NCBI RefSeq assembly: GCF_900239495.1
Contig: NZ_OENE01000025.1
Location: 1 to 64,000 of the forward strand
Source of the DNA: Tenacibaculum finnmarkense genomovar ulcerans
GTDB lineage: Bacteria > Bacteroidota > Bacteroidia > Flavobacteriales > Flavobacteriaceae
Length of the DNA: 64,000 nucleotides
Reading direction: 5' to 3'
Shown here piece by piece: positions 36,596-46,104 of this stretch (within the stretch, counting starts at the first letter, position 1; every line of letters starts with the position of its first letter). A model generated the notes under the pieces. That model made no database searches, was not told where the DNA came from, and saw only the letters and a program-made list of their open reading frames with translations. Both the position numbers and the translations under genes were made by a program.

Positions 36596-37369
36596 TTACT
36601 TACCTTGGATAAACCCAATTACCTGAGCATAAAAATCTTTTGGATTTTCGGCATGTAACCAATGCCCTGCATTTGAAATTGATTTAATAATCGCTTTTGG
36701 AAAATGAGCTTCAATAAGTGGTACTTCATCTTCAGAAATATAACCCGAATTTTCTCCTTTTAAAAATAAGGTATCGCCTTCAAAAATAGTAAATGATGGC
36801 AATGCTGCACCTACTTCATTATTATTTTCTGTTAGTGATGCTAGGTTAAAACGAAAAGCAAAATCAGTTTTTGTTTTTCGGTACACACTTTTTAATAAAA
36901 ATTGTCGAATACCAAGTTCAGGAATTAATTCAGCTAGTTTATCATCAATTAAATTTCGAGAATTTTGAACCGTAAAATCAACAGAATTTAAAGCCGATAA
37001 AATAGCCTGATGATGTGGCGGATACATTTTAGGAGAAATATCAGCAACAATTAATTTATCTACCAATTCTGGATATTGAGTAGCAAATAACATGGCTGTT
37101 TTTCCGCCCATTGAATGCCCTAATAAAACAATGTTTTCTAAATGATAATGTGTAATATAATCGTGTAAATCATCGACCATTAATTCATAATCAAAAGCAT
37201 CGGAATGAAAACTACGCCCATGGTTTCGTTGGTCTATTAAATGAACTTCAAAACCATCTTCTGCTAATTTATTGGCGTGGGTTTTCCAATTATCGCCCAT
37301 ACCAAAATAACCGTGTAAAATTAACAACGGCTTGCCCGCTCCTAGTATTCTTGAGTGTAGAATTTGCAT
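36596..37369 (-). CDS. Alpha/beta hydrolase
   Basis: A 257-residue cytosolic hydrolase of the YbfF type. The oxyanion loop is LLILHGYFGMGDNW, the nucleophile lies in GHSMGGK and the catalytic His in the AGHWLHAENP segment. Likely an acyl or thioester hydrolase; the substrate is unknown. It starts one base after the pdxJ stop, so the two genes are cotranscribed. Confidence 0.88.
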   Translation of the reverse strand: MQILHSRILGAGKPLLILHGYFGMGDNWKTHANKLAEDGFEVHLIDQRNHGRSFHSDAFDYELMVDDLHDYITHYHLENIVLLGHSMGGKTAMLFATQYPELVDKLIVADISPKMYPPHHQAILSALNSVDFTVQNSRNLIDDKLAELIPELGIRQFLLKSVYRKTKTDFAFRFNLASLTENNNEVGAALPSFTIFEGDTLFLKGENSGYISEDEVPLIEAHFPKAIIKSISNAGHWLHAENPKDFYAQVIGFIQGK

Positions 37370-37370
37370 A

Positions 37371-38084
37371 TTATTTTAATCTATCAAGGTACATATTTAC
37401 GACGTTTTCTAATCCTAAATACAACGATTCAGAAATAAGCGCATGCCCAATAGAAACTTCTGCTAAATTGGGGATATTCTCTTTAAAAAACTGGATATTT
37501 TCTAAACTTAAATCATGCCCTGCATTAATTCCTAAACCTAATTTATGAGCTAAAATTGCCGCATCGGTATACGGTTTTATTGCCTGTTTATTTCCTAAAG
37601 CGTATTGGGTTGCAAATTCTTCGGTATATAATTCAATTCTATCGGCACCTGTTTTTGCGGCTGCTTCAATCAGCTTTAAATCGGTATCAATAAAAATGGA
37701 AGTTCTTATATTGTTGTTTTTAAATTCGGTAATTACTTCCTGCAAATACGATTGATTGGCAACCGTATCCCAACCTGCATTAGAGGTTAAAGTGGCAACG
37801 CTATCGGGCACTAAAGTTACCTGAGTTGGCTTTATTTCCAACACCATTTTCATGAATTTATCTATCGGATTTCCTTCAATATTATACTCCGTAGTAACGA
37901 TTGATTTTAAATCGTAGGCATCTTGATACCGAATATGACGTTCGTCAGGTCTTGGATGAATGGTAATTCCTTGCGCTCCAAAATTTTCTATATCGGTAGC
38001 AACCTGCAATAAATTAGGTGTATTTCCACCTCTAGAATTACGTAATGTTGCTATTTTATTTATATTTACACTTAACTTTGTCAT
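37371..38084 (-). CDS. pdxJ: Pyridoxine 5'-phosphate synthase
   Basis: Condenses 1-deoxyxylulose 5-phosphate and 3-amino-2-oxopropyl phosphate to pyridoxine 5'-phosphate, so it belongs to the DXP-dependent vitamin B6 route. The 237 residues show [35 protein letters not shown] and NAGHDL, and end with the [10 protein letters not shown] segment. A perfect -7 element lies 18 bases upstream, and the hydrolase gene follows at once. Confidence 0.95.
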   Translation of the reverse strand: MTKLSVNINKIATLRNSRGGNTPNLLQVATDIENFGAQGITIHPRPDERHIRYQDAYDLKSIVTTEYNIEGNPIDKFMKMVLEIKPTQVTLVPDSVATLTSNAGWDTVANQSYLQEVITEFKNNNIRTSIFIDTDLKLIEAAAKTGADRIELYTEEFATQYALGNKQAIKPYTDAAILAHKLGLGINAGHDLSLENIQFFKENIPNLAEVSIGHALISESLYLGLENVVNMYLDRLK

Positions 38085-38101
38085 CTCATAAAATTAAGCT
38101 A

Positions 38102-38109
38102 CAAAGATA
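38102..38109 (-). promoter_or_regulatory. -7 element of pdxJ
   Basis: On the minus strand this reads TATCTTTG, a perfect TAnnTTTG, 18 bases before the start. Confidence 0.65.
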
Positions 38110-38130
38110 AATCATTAAAACTTTTTAAAC

Positions 38131-38138
38131 TATATTCG
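38131..38138 (+). promoter_or_regulatory. -7-like element at the start of the CBS gene
   Basis: TATATTCG matches TAnnTTTG at seven of eight positions and ends five bases before the ATG at 38144, so transcription would begin at or inside the first codons. Confidence 0.4.
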
Positions 38139-38143
38139 TAGTG

Positions 38144-38803
38144 ATGAATATCAACGACTTTATATTAGACGAAATTAAAGCACTTAGCTTAAAAAGCACC
38201 GTAAAAGGCGCTCAAAAGGTATGTGGAAATTTACCGATAACGCATATTCCTATTGTTGAAAATGGAAAACTAATTGGCTGTTTACCTGAAAGTGACATTC
38301 AAACAATAGAGAATAAAGACCATAAATTAAGTGAGTATTCTTATCTATTAGATAATTTTCATTGTAATGAAAAAGCAACGCTACTTGACTTAATTGTTTT
38401 ATTCGCTGATAATGATTGTAATTTAATTCCTGTTTTAAATCAGGAAATGAATTACATCGGTTATTATGAGTTAAGTGATATTTTAGATACTTTTGCCGAT
38501 AGTCCTTTTTTACACAACCAAAGTGAAACGTTAATTGTAGCAAAAAATAAAAATGATTACTCAATGAGTCAAATTGCTCAAATAGTTGAAGCTAGTGGCG
38601 GGAAATTATTAGGGCTGTATATTTCTTCTGAAAATCAAGATACTATTCAGGTTACTTTAAAAGTAATTACAAATGATATCAATGAAATTATTCAAACTTT
38701 TCGTAGGTATGACTACGCCGTTCTTACACAACATGAAGATGATTTTTATTTAGAAGAATTAAAAGACAGGGCGGCATATTTAAAAAAATACTTAGATATG
38801 TAA
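38144..38803 (+). CDS. CBS domain protein
   Basis: A 219-residue cytosolic protein with a pair of CBS domains (about 1-120, with HIPIVENGKLIGCLPESDI and LIPVLNQEMNYIGYYELSDI), followed by an ACT-like C-terminal part (about 130-219). Such proteins sense adenine nucleotides. It precedes nadK by 33 bases; this pair is conserved in Flavobacteriaceae, so a nucleotide-sensing role linked to NAD metabolism is plausible. A GTG one codon upstream is also open, but the ATG is preferred. Confidence 0.85.
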   Translation: MNINDFILDEIKALSLKSTVKGAQKVCGNLPITHIPIVENGKLIGCLPESDIQTIENKDHKLSEYSYLLDNFHCNEKATLLDLIVLFADNDCNLIPVLNQEMNYIGYYELSDILDTFADSPFLHNQSETLIVAKNKNDYSMSQIAQIVEASGGKLLGLYISSENQDTIQVTLKVITNDINEIIQTFRRYDYAVLTQHEDDFYLEELKDRAAYLKKYLDM

Positions 38804-38836
38804 TTTACATACCTGAGCAAACAAACATTATAACCA

Positions 38837-39733
38837 TTGAAAAAAGTAGCCATTTACGGACAAGCTTATAATATTTCGGCTGAAAAAGAAATTAAATTAT
38901 TAGTAGCCACATTAGAACAGAACAATATCGTTATTTTTTTTGAAGAAGCGTTTTACACGCTTTTAATTAAAAATAATTCTTTATCAAAAAAATATCCTAC
39001 CTACGCACATTTTAACGATTTGTCAAACACCTTTGACCTGTTATTTTCTATTGGTGGTGACGGTACTATATTAAGAGCGGCAACCTATATTCGTGATTTA
39101 AACATTCCTGTTTTAGGAATCAACACTGGGCGATTGGGGTTTTTAGCAACCGTTCAAAAAGATCAAATTCAAGCGGCGGTTAATTTATTAATGGCTAAAA
39201 AATATAGCATACAAGAACGAACTTTATTACAAATAGCCACCACCCCTAAAGTTAACGAATTTAACGAATTAGATTTTGCCTTAAACGAAGTTACTATTGC
39301 CCGCAGAAACACCACTTCAATGATTGGTGTAAAAACCTTTTTGAATAATGAATACTTAACAAATTATTGGGCAGATGGTTTAATTATAGCAACCCCAACA
39401 GGTTCTACTGGGTATTCTTTAAGTTGTAACGGGCCGGTAATGTTACCCAATTCGAAAAGTTTTGTAATTACACCAATAGCCCCACATAATTTAAATGCCA
39501 GGCCTATGGTAATTCCTGATGATACTGTTATTGAACTAGAGGTAAGCGCTCGTGAAAAGGATTTTTTAATTTCCTTAGACTCTCGCATAACAACTGTTAG
39601 CGAAGGAACTAAAATTAAAATACAAAAAGCTTCTTTTACTATAAAAAGCATTTTATTAGAACAGCAATCGCATTTAAAAACACTCAGAGGTAAGCTTTTA
39701 TGGGGAGAAGATACTCGAAATGAATCTTTATAA
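38837..39733 (+). CDS. nadK: NAD kinase
   Basis: Phosphorylates NAD to NADP. The 298 residues have the GGDGT motif (SIGGDGTILRAA), NTGRLGFLA, NEVTI and the Gly-rich TPTGSTGYSLSCNGP. The start is TTG at 38837, which gives the family-typical opening MKKVAIYGQ; no ATG is available before the conserved part. Confidence 0.95.
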   Translation: MKKVAIYGQAYNISAEKEIKLLVATLEQNNIVIFFEEAFYTLLIKNNSLSKKYPTYAHFNDLSNTFDLLFSIGGDGTILRAATYIRDLNIPVLGINTGRLGFLATVQKDQIQAAVNLLMAKKYSIQERTLLQIATTPKVNEFNELDFALNEVTIARRNTTSMIGVKTFLNNEYLTNYWADGLIIATPTGSTGYSLSCNGPVMLPNSKSFVITPIAPHNLNARPMVIPDDTVIELEVSAREKDFLISLDSRITTVSEGTKIKIQKASFTIKSILLEQQSHLKTLRGKLLWGEDTRNESL

Positions 39734-39814
39734 AATAATTACAATACAATAATTACATCAAAAAAAAGTTAATCAAATACAGATTATTAACTTTTTAAAG
39801 CAAATTCAATTTCC

Positions 39815-39822
39815 TATATTTG
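39815..39822 (+). promoter_or_regulatory. -7 element of the outer membrane assembly operon
   Basis: TATATTTG is a perfect TAnnTTTG, 15 bases ahead of the ATG at 39838. It overlaps the upstream TTG alternative start at 39820 and so excludes it. Confidence 0.65.
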
Positions 39823-39837
39823 CGTGCTATTCTTACA

Positions 39838-40518
39838 ATGAAGATAATTTACCTATTCATATTATTTGCTTTTACAGCAATAACAACACAATCACAAACT
39901 CACGAAGTCGGTTTTTTCGTTGGGGGTTCTAATTACGTAGGAGATATTGGTCGTACCAATTATATATATCCTAATAAAATTGGCGGCGGTTTAATTTATA
40001 AATACAACCTAAACCCTCGAATTGCCTTACGAGCAACCTATTCGTATATTCCTGTTTCTGGTGATGACAATCAGGCTAAAAATGCTTTTCGTAAGCAACG
40101 AGGTTATGTATTTTCGAACACCTTGCACGAGTTTGCTGCGGGTATCGAATTTAATTTTTTCAATTATAATATCAGCAATTATAAAACAAATTTTACCCCA
40201 TATATTTTAGCAGAAATAGCAGCGTTTAATTATGTGAGCCCTTCTAAAAGGATCGATGCAAACACCATTCGTTTAAAAAATAAAATTTCATATTCTTTAC
40301 CTGTAGGTGTTGGCGTTAAAGGACGCTTGTTCAAAAATTTTGCAGCTGCTTTTGAAATAGGCGCTCGCTTTACCTTGGTAGATGATATCGATTTAACAAC
40401 AGATAAAATAAACAGTTTAAACTTTGGTGGTACTGGAAACGATGTATATATGTTTACAGGAGTATCGATTGTTTACAGCTTTGGAAGACCACCCTGTTAT
40501 AACGGATTGGCAGAATAA
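39838..40518 (+). CDS. DUF6089-like outer membrane beta-barrel protein
   Basis: A 226-residue protein with a signal peptide (MKIIYLFILFAFTAITTQSQ) and a small outer membrane barrel (THEVGFFVGGSNYVGDIG at the N-terminus, GVSIVYSFGRPPCYNG near the end). Its position just before uppS and bamA is conserved in Flavobacteriaceae and suggests a role in outer membrane biogenesis. The start at ATG 39838 is chosen because the longer frame would begin inside the promoter. It is two bases from uppS. Confidence 0.85.
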   Translation: MKIIYLFILFAFTAITTQSQTHEVGFFVGGSNYVGDIGRTNYIYPNKIGGGLIYKYNLNPRIALRATYSYIPVSGDDNQAKNAFRKQRGYVFSNTLHEFAAGIEFNFFNYNISNYKTNFTPYILAEIAAFNYVSPSKRIDANTIRLKNKISYSLPVGVGVKGRLFKNFAAAFEIGARFTLVDDIDLTTDKINSLNFGGTGNDVYMFTGVSIVYSFGRPPCYNGLAE

Positions 40519-40520
40519 CT

Positions 40521-41273
40521 ATGGAAGAAAAATTACAACGCATTAATGTGCAAAAAGTACCGAATCATATTGCCGTTATTATGGACGGTAATGGACGATG
40601 GGCAAAAGGAAAAGGAATGCAGCGTATTTTTGGGCACAGAAATGCCTTAACCGCTATTAGAGAAACCGCCGATGCAGCAAGTGATGCTGGTGTTAAATTT
40701 ATAACACTGTATGCTTTTTCTACCGAAAACTGGAACAGACCAAAACTAGAAGTAGATGCTTTAATGAGTCTATTGGTTAGCACTTTAAAAAAAGAGCTCC
40801 CTGAATTTCAGCGCAAAAATGTAAAAATAAATGCGATTGGAAATATTGTTAGTTTGCCAAAAAATGCGCAAAAAATACTAGCCCATGTTATTGACCAAAC
40901 TAAAAACAACACTAAAATTACCTTAACCTTTGCCTTAAGCTATGGTTCTAGAGAAGAAATTGTTAACACTATTAAAAAGATATCTAAAAAAGTTGTTAAT
41001 AACGAGCTAGATATTGAAAATATAGACGAAAAAATTATAAATAACCATTTATATACATTTAATTTGCCCGACGTTGATTTAATGATACGTACAAGCGGTG
41101 AGCAGCGAATTAGTAATTTTTTACTTTGGCAAATAGCCTATGCTGAATTATATTTTACAGATATATTATGGCCCGACTTTAGAAGAGAGCACCTTTTTAA
41201 TGCTATAATAGATTATCAAAACAGAGAGAGAAGATTTGGAAAAACAAGCGAACAGATTGAGATCAATGAATAA
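40521..41273 (+). CDS. uppS: Isoprenyl transferase (undecaprenyl diphosphate synthase)
   Basis: Cis-prenyltransferase that makes the lipid carrier for cell wall and surface polysaccharide. The 250 residues have the MDGNGRWAKGKGMQRIFGH substrate-binding motif, the FSTENWNRP segment, and DLMIRTSGEQRISNFLLWQIAYAELYF. The 3' end overlaps the bamA start by eight bases. Confidence 0.95.
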   Translation: MEEKLQRINVQKVPNHIAVIMDGNGRWAKGKGMQRIFGHRNALTAIRETADAASDAGVKFITLYAFSTENWNRPKLEVDALMSLLVSTLKKELPEFQRKNVKINAIGNIVSLPKNAQKILAHVIDQTKNNTKITLTFALSYGSREEIVNTIKKISKKVVNNELDIENIDEKIINNHLYTFNLPDVDLMIRTSGEQRISNFLLWQIAYAELYFTDILWPDFRREHLFNAIIDYQNRERRFGKTSEQIEINE

Positions 41274-43836
41274 ATATTCTTATGTAGCCGTATTTTTAAT
41301 CGCCTTTTTATCGGCGAGTGTACAAGCTCAAAAAACCGTAAATAACAACCGTACAACTACCTCCCAAAATGTTATTCCTTATACCAAAGGAAATCAATAC
41401 ATTCTTGGAGGAATTACCGTTACCGGTTTGCAAAAATTTAGCGAACAAACAATTCGTGTTTATACTGGTTTAGTTGATGGGCAACCTATTAAATTACCAG
41501 GTGATAAACTTACAAGTGCTATTAAAAAGCTTTACGAAAGCAAGCAATTTAGCCAAGTAGATGTCTATCTTTCTAAAAAAGATGGTGAAACTGTTTATTT
41601 AGTATTTGATGTAACCGAATTACCACAATTAACCAATATTTCTATTTCAGGTTTAAGCAAATCTAAAACAAAAGAGATAAAGAAAGAAACCGAGCTTAAA
41701 AAAGGAATGATGGTTACCGACAACTTAGTCACAACCACCAGAAATTACATCAAAAAGAAATATACCGATAAAGGTTTTTTAAAAACCAAAGTATCTTTAA
41801 ACACCAAAAAAGACAGCACTGACATCAATACTGTTAGTATGAATATTTTTGTTGATAAAGGACAGCGTGTCAAAATAAAAGAAATCAACTTTACAGGTAA
41901 CAAAGCACTAGCAGGTAAAACCTTGCGTAGCGCTATGAAAAATACAAAACGTAAGTTTTTAGGGCGTTTCTGGAAATCATCAAAATATATTTTAGATGAT
42001 TATAAAAAAGATTTAGAAAGTATTCTTGAAAAATATAGCGAAAACGGATACCGTGATGCACGTATTTTATCAGACCAACTTACTTGGAATAATGACAACA
42101 CCATTAACCTTGATATTGCTATTGAAGAAGGACGTCAGTATCGTTTTGATGATATTAAGTTTATCGGTAATAAAAATTATACGGATGATTTTTTAAATCG
42201 TTTTTTACGTATCGATAAAGGAGATATTTATAACGGAAAGGTTTTAAAAGAACGTATTTCGGGTGATGGAACGCCTAATTCACAAGATATTCAAACCTTA
42301 TACCATAACAACGGATACTTATTTTCACAAATTAACGCCATAGAAACTAGCGTACAAAATGATTCTATTACCGTTGAGGTTCGTATTCGTGAAGACGAAC
42401 AAGCAACTATTAAAAAAGTAACTGTAACAGGTAACGAAAAAACAAATGACCATGTTATTTACAGAGAATTACGTGTAAAGCCAGGTGATTTATTTAGCCG
42501 TGAAAACATTATTAGATCTATTCGTGAAATTGGTCAATTAGGATTCTTTGATGCCAATGTAACGCCCGACGTAAAACCTGATTATCAAAATAAAACAGCC
42601 GATATTGATTTTTCTGTCGTTGAAAAAGGTGGAAGTCAAATTGAACTACAAGGTGGTTATGGTGGTGGATCATTTATTGGTACTTTAGGATTATCTTTTA
42701 ATAATTTTTCATTAAGAAATATTTTTAATAAACAAGCCTACAAACCACTACCAATGGGTGATGGACAGAAACTTTCATTACGTTTACAAGCAAGTAGAAC
42801 TTACAATACGTACAGTTTTTCGTTCTCAGAACCATGGTTAGGTGGTAAAAAACCGCAATCATTATCTTTTTCTGTGTATTTATCGAATCAATACCGATAC
42901 GATTATAACACCAATAAAGTTGATAAAGATCAAAATTTAAGCATTTTAGGAGCTTCTATCGGCTTAGGAAAACGTTTACAATGGCCTGATGATTATTTTT
43001 CTTTATCTCAAAATATTAGCTATCAGCAAATTGAACTTAAAAACTACGGATACCGTGTTGGTTCATCAACCGACGTTATTAATAAAGGAAGTTTAAATAA
43101 TTTAGCCTATACAGTTGCCTTTAGCCGTAACTCTACCGGACCAAGTTTAATATTTCCTAGTTATGGTTCGGAATTTAGCATTAAAGCAAAAGCAACTTTA
43201 CCGTATTCTTTAATTAACGGAAAAGATTATAGCGAACCTTTATATCCTACAACAGCTGAAAGACAAGATTATTTAGCTGATAAATACAAATGGCTAGAGT
43301 ATTATAAAATTTCTGCTAAAGGAAAATGGTACACCTCTTTGTCTCAAAATAATAAATTAGTTTTAATGTCTAATTTTGAAATGGGTTATTTAGGATCTTA
43401 CAACGACAAATTAGGTGCTACTCCGGTAGAACGATTTTTTGTTGGAGGTGACGGAATTGCACAAGGGCAATTAGACGGTAGAGAAACTATTGGTGTTCGT
43501 GGATATGAAAACAACACACTTTCTATTGGTCCTGATGGGCAGAATGAAGGTGGAACTATTTACAATAAATTTCAAATGGAAATCCGTTATTCTATAACAG
43601 ACAAACCATCGGCATCAATTTATACCTTAGGATTTTTAGAAGCGGGTAATTCTTATCAAAATTTTAGTGAATTTAGCCCGTTTAAATTAAAGCGTTCTGC
43701 AGGAGTTGGAGTTCGTATATTTATGCCAGCATTTGGTTTATTAGGTATTGACTTTGCACATGGATTTGATCCGTTGCCTGGACAAACTCAAAAATCGGGT
43801 TGGCAAACACATTTTATTATCGGAAGACAGTTCTAA
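41266..43836 (+). CDS. bamA: Outer membrane protein assembly factor BamA
   Basis: Core of the machine that inserts beta-barrel proteins in the outer membrane. From the ATG chosen (inside the end of uppS) there are 856 residues: a signal peptide ending near VQAQ, five POTRA domains (about 50-450) and a 16-strand barrel with the VRGY/RGF-type motif (GRETIGVRGYENN) and a terminal aromatic residue (IGRQF). Co-operonic with uppS and two OmpH chaperones. A TTG frame extends 10 codons upstream but breaks the signal peptide. Confidence 0.96.
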   Translation: MNKYSYVAVFLIAFLSASVQAQKTVNNNRTTTSQNVIPYTKGNQYILGGITVTGLQKFSEQTIRVYTGLVDGQPIKLPGDKLTSAIKKLYESKQFSQVDVYLSKKDGETVYLVFDVTELPQLTNISISGLSKSKTKEIKKETELKKGMMVTDNLVTTTRNYIKKKYTDKGFLKTKVSLNTKKDSTDINTVSMNIFVDKGQRVKIKEINFTGNKALAGKTLRSAMKNTKRKFLGRFWKSSKYILDDYKKDLESILEKYSENGYRDARILSDQLTWNNDNTINLDIAIEEGRQYRFDDIKFIGNKNYTDDFLNRFLRIDKGDIYNGKVLKERISGDGTPNSQDIQTLYHNNGYLFSQINAIETSVQNDSITVEVRIREDEQATIKKVTVTGNEKTNDHVIYRELRVKPGDLFSRENIIRSIREIGQLGFFDANVTPDVKPDYQNKTADIDFSVVEKGGSQIELQGGYGGGSFIGTLGLSFNNFSLRNIFNKQAYKPLPMGDGQKLSLRLQASRTYNTYSFSFSEPWLGGKKPQSLSFSVYLSNQYRYDYNTNKVDKDQNLSILGASIGLGKRLQWPDDYFSLSQNISYQQIELKNYGYRVGSSTDVINKGSLNNLAYTVAFSRNSTGPSLIFPSYGSEFSIKAKATLPYSLINGKDYSEPLYPTTAERQDYLADKYKWLEYYKISAKGKWYTSLSQNNKLVLMSNFEMGYLGSYNDKLGATPVERFFVGGDGIAQGQLDGRETIGVRGYENNTLSIGPDGQNEGGTIYNKFQMEIRYSITDKPSASIYTLGFLEAGNSYQNFSEFSPFKLKRSAGVGVRIFMPAFGLLGIDFAHGFDPLPGQTQKSGWQTHFIIGRQF

Positions 43837-43894
43837 AAACAGGCATTTTAAATTTGTTCGCTTTTGGCACGGTTTTTTCTAAATACATTATAGC

Positions 43895-44677
43895 ATGATG
43901 AAAAAAAATATTCTATTTATCGTTCTTTTACTTATTAGTACAAGTAGTATTGTTGCCCAGAAAAGCCAACGTTTAGCCTATATTGATACCGGATATATTC
44001 TTCAAAATATCCCTGCGTATTTAACGGCTCAAAATTCTTTAGATGCTAAAGTTGAACACTGGAAAACAACGCTAGACAAACAAGCAAGAGCTATTGAAAT
44101 ATTAAAAACTGACTTAACCAACGAAAAAGTTATTTTAACAAAAGACTTGGTTTTAGAACGTGAAGAAGATATTACGTTAAAACAAGAAGCTTTACGCCGA
44201 TTAGAATCGTTATACTTTGGTCCTAAAGGAGATATGTATAATTTAAGAAAGCAATTAATAAAACCGATTCAAGATCAGGTTTACAGTGCGGTTCAAACAA
44301 TTGCTTCTAGAAAGAAATATGATTTTGTTTTTGATAAATCAGGCGATTTAGTTATGCTTTATTCCAATAAAAAACACGATATTAGCGAGCTTGTTATTAA
44401 AATGATTAATATTGATCAGAAAAAACAAGTAAAAAGAGATAAAGTTGCTGCTAAAAAAGAATTGCTTAAAAATGAAAGTTTAAGCGATGTGCAAAAGGAA
44501 AAAATAACAAAAAAAGAAGCGCTAAAAAAGAAAAAACAAGCAGATTTATTAGCAAAAATTAAGCGTATCGAAGAAAAAAGAGCCGCTAAATTGAAAAAAA
44601 GAGCGCAAACAAAAGCCCTATTAAAAGAAAAGAAAGCCGCCGCTAAAAAATTACTAGAAGAAGCGAAAAAAAAGTAG
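43895..44677 (+). CDS. OmpH/Skp-family periplasmic chaperone with long basic tail
   Basis: Periplasmic chaperone that keeps outer membrane proteins soluble on the way to BamA. The 260 residues have a signal peptide (about 1-21), the OmpH domain (about 25-175, IAYIDTGYILQNIPAY) and an extra tail of about 85 residues of Lys/Ala/Glu coiled coil (KKKQADLLAKIKRIEEKRAAKLK). The tail is longer than in the second OmpH gene downstream and is absent from E. coli Skp. It follows bamA directly. Confidence 0.9.
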   Translation: MMKKNILFIVLLLISTSSIVAQKSQRLAYIDTGYILQNIPAYLTAQNSLDAKVEHWKTTLDKQARAIEILKTDLTNEKVILTKDLVLEREEDITLKQEALRRLESLYFGPKGDMYNLRKQLIKPIQDQVYSAVQTIASRKKYDFVFDKSGDLVMLYSNKKHDISELVIKMINIDQKKQVKRDKVAAKKELLKNESLSDVQKEKITKKEALKKKKQADLLAKIKRIEEKRAAKLKKRAQTKALLKEKKAAAKKLLEEAKKK

Positions 44678-44736
44678 TGACAAAAAAGAATATATAAATT
44701 AAGAATAGAGAACGTAAATTAAATTAAAAAACAAAG

Positions 44737-45246
44737 ATGAAACATTTTAAAACCTTATTATTAGTTGCAATTTTTACAATTGGATTCGGTAGTATCGCAA
44801 ATGCACAAAAAACAGCACATATAAACACTGATAAATTATTATCTGAAATGCCAGCGACCAAGTCTATGAAAGCTGAGCTAGAGAAGTTAAATAAAACATA
44901 TCGTGATGATATTGAAGCGATGTACAAAAGACTAGAAGCTAAAATTAAAAAATACGAAGCGGAAGGAAAAAGTCAAACGCAAGAAGTAAATCAAAAAAGA
45001 GCTATCGAAGTTCAACAAGACAGACAACGTATTAGCAAAGCAGAACAATCTGCTGGGCAAGAAATGCAAAAAAAATACCAAGAAAAAACACTTCCTATTT
45101 TAAAGAAAGCAGAACAAGCAATTAAAGATGTTGCTGCTGCTAAAGGAATTATTTACGTATATGATGCTGCTCCTGGTAAAGGATTAATCGTTTACGAAAA
45201 AGGTGAAGATATTTATGGTGCTGTAAAAGCAAAATTAGGTTTCTAA
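44737..45246 (+). CDS. OmpH/Skp-family periplasmic chaperone
   Basis: A 169-residue member with signal peptide (about 1-23, ANAQ) and OmpH coiled-coil tentacles (about 25-169). It starts KTAHINTDKLLSEMPATKSMK and ends VYDAAPGKGLIVYEKGEDI. The length is as in E. coli Skp. It is the second of a pair behind bamA and is followed by a strong terminator. Confidence 0.92.
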   Translation: MKHFKTLLLVAIFTIGFGSIANAQKTAHINTDKLLSEMPATKSMKAELEKLNKTYRDDIEAMYKRLEAKIKKYEAEGKSQTQEVNQKRAIEVQQDRQRISKAEQSAGQEMQKKYQEKTLPILKKAEQAIKDVAAAKGIIYVYDAAPGKGLIVYEKGEDIYGAVKAKLGF

Positions 45247-45268
45247 ATAAAACTTTAAAATATTTTAT

Positions 45269-45298
45269 AAAAATCCTGCTGAATTCAGCAGGATTTTT
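45269..45298 (+). terminator. Terminator after the bamA-ompH operon
   Basis: The stem AAATCCTGCTG / CAGCAGGATTT is a perfect hairpin with T5; the murI -7 element begins on its last base. Confidence 0.85.
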
Positions 45299-45305
45299 AT
45301 TTTTG
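45298..45305 (+). promoter_or_regulatory. -7 element of murI
   Basis: TATTTTTG is a perfect TAnnTTTG that ends six bases before the murI ATG, predicting a leader of only a few bases or none. Confidence 0.5.
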
Positions 45306-45311
45306 TAGTAT

Positions 45312-46100
45312 ATGATAACACAACAACCTATCGGTATTTTTGACTCAGGAATTGGTGGCACATCTATTTGGAAAGAAATACATACATTACTTGCTAACGA
45401 AAACACTATTTATTTATCCGATAGTAAAAATGCGCCTTATGGGCAAAAATCAACAGAAGAAATTTTAGCGCTATCTATTAAAAACACCGAATTTTTAATT
45501 AGCAAAGGATGCAAAATAATCGTGGTTGCTTGCAATACCGCTACCACAAATTCCATTGAATATTTAAGACGCAACTACCCTATTCCTATTATTGGAATTG
45601 AGCCTGCAATTAAAACAGCATCCATTCAAACTAAAACAGGTACTATAGGAATATTAGCTACCCAAGGAACACTCAATAGTCGTTTATTTGAAAAAACATC
45701 CGCCAGTATTAATAGTGATATTGTTATAATGGAACAGGTTGGTAATGGCTTGGTACAACTTATTGAGAATGGTAAAATGTATTCTGCCGAAATGACTATT
45801 TTACTAAAGAAACATTTAAGTTTAATGCTTTCTTCTAAATGTGATTGCATTGTTTTAGGCTGTACACACTACCCCTATTTAATTCCGCAGATAAAAAAAA
45901 TTGTAGGAAATACCGTTCATATTATTGATTCTGGAGAAGCCGTAGCGAAACAAACAAAAAAAATATTAACAGAAAATAACCTTATTAATACATCAAAAAT
46001 AAATACCTACAACACTTTTTATGTTAACAAAGATAAAAGTGTTCTAGACATTATTTTAAAAGATTATAAGAATGTAACCGTAAACTTTTTAGAATTTTAA
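45312..46100 (+). CDS. murI: Glutamate racemase
   Basis: Makes D-glutamate for peptidoglycan. The 262 residues keep both catalytic cysteines, in VACNTATT and in LGCTHYPY, and the N-terminal IGIFDSGIGGTS. It is expressed apart from the bamA operon upstream, through its own promoter in the terminator. The stop is four bases from the end of the convergent PorP-like gene. Confidence 0.95.
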   Translation: MITQQPIGIFDSGIGGTSIWKEIHTLLANENTIYLSDSKNAPYGQKSTEEILALSIKNTEFLISKGCKIIVVACNTATTNSIEYLRRNYPIPIIGIEPAIKTASIQTKTGTIGILATQGTLNSRLFEKTSASINSDIVIMEQVGNGLVQLIENGKMYSAEMTILLKKHLSLMLSSKCDCIVLGCTHYPYLIPQIKKIVGNTVHIIDSGEAVAKQTKKILTENNLINTSKINTYNTFYVNKDKSVLDIILKDYKNVTVNFLEF

Positions 46101-46104
46101 TCTT

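Noticed and set aside
39820..39837. TTG-started extension of the DUF6089-like protein
   Set aside because: The codon is part of the promoter -7 element, and the signal peptide begins at the later ATG.
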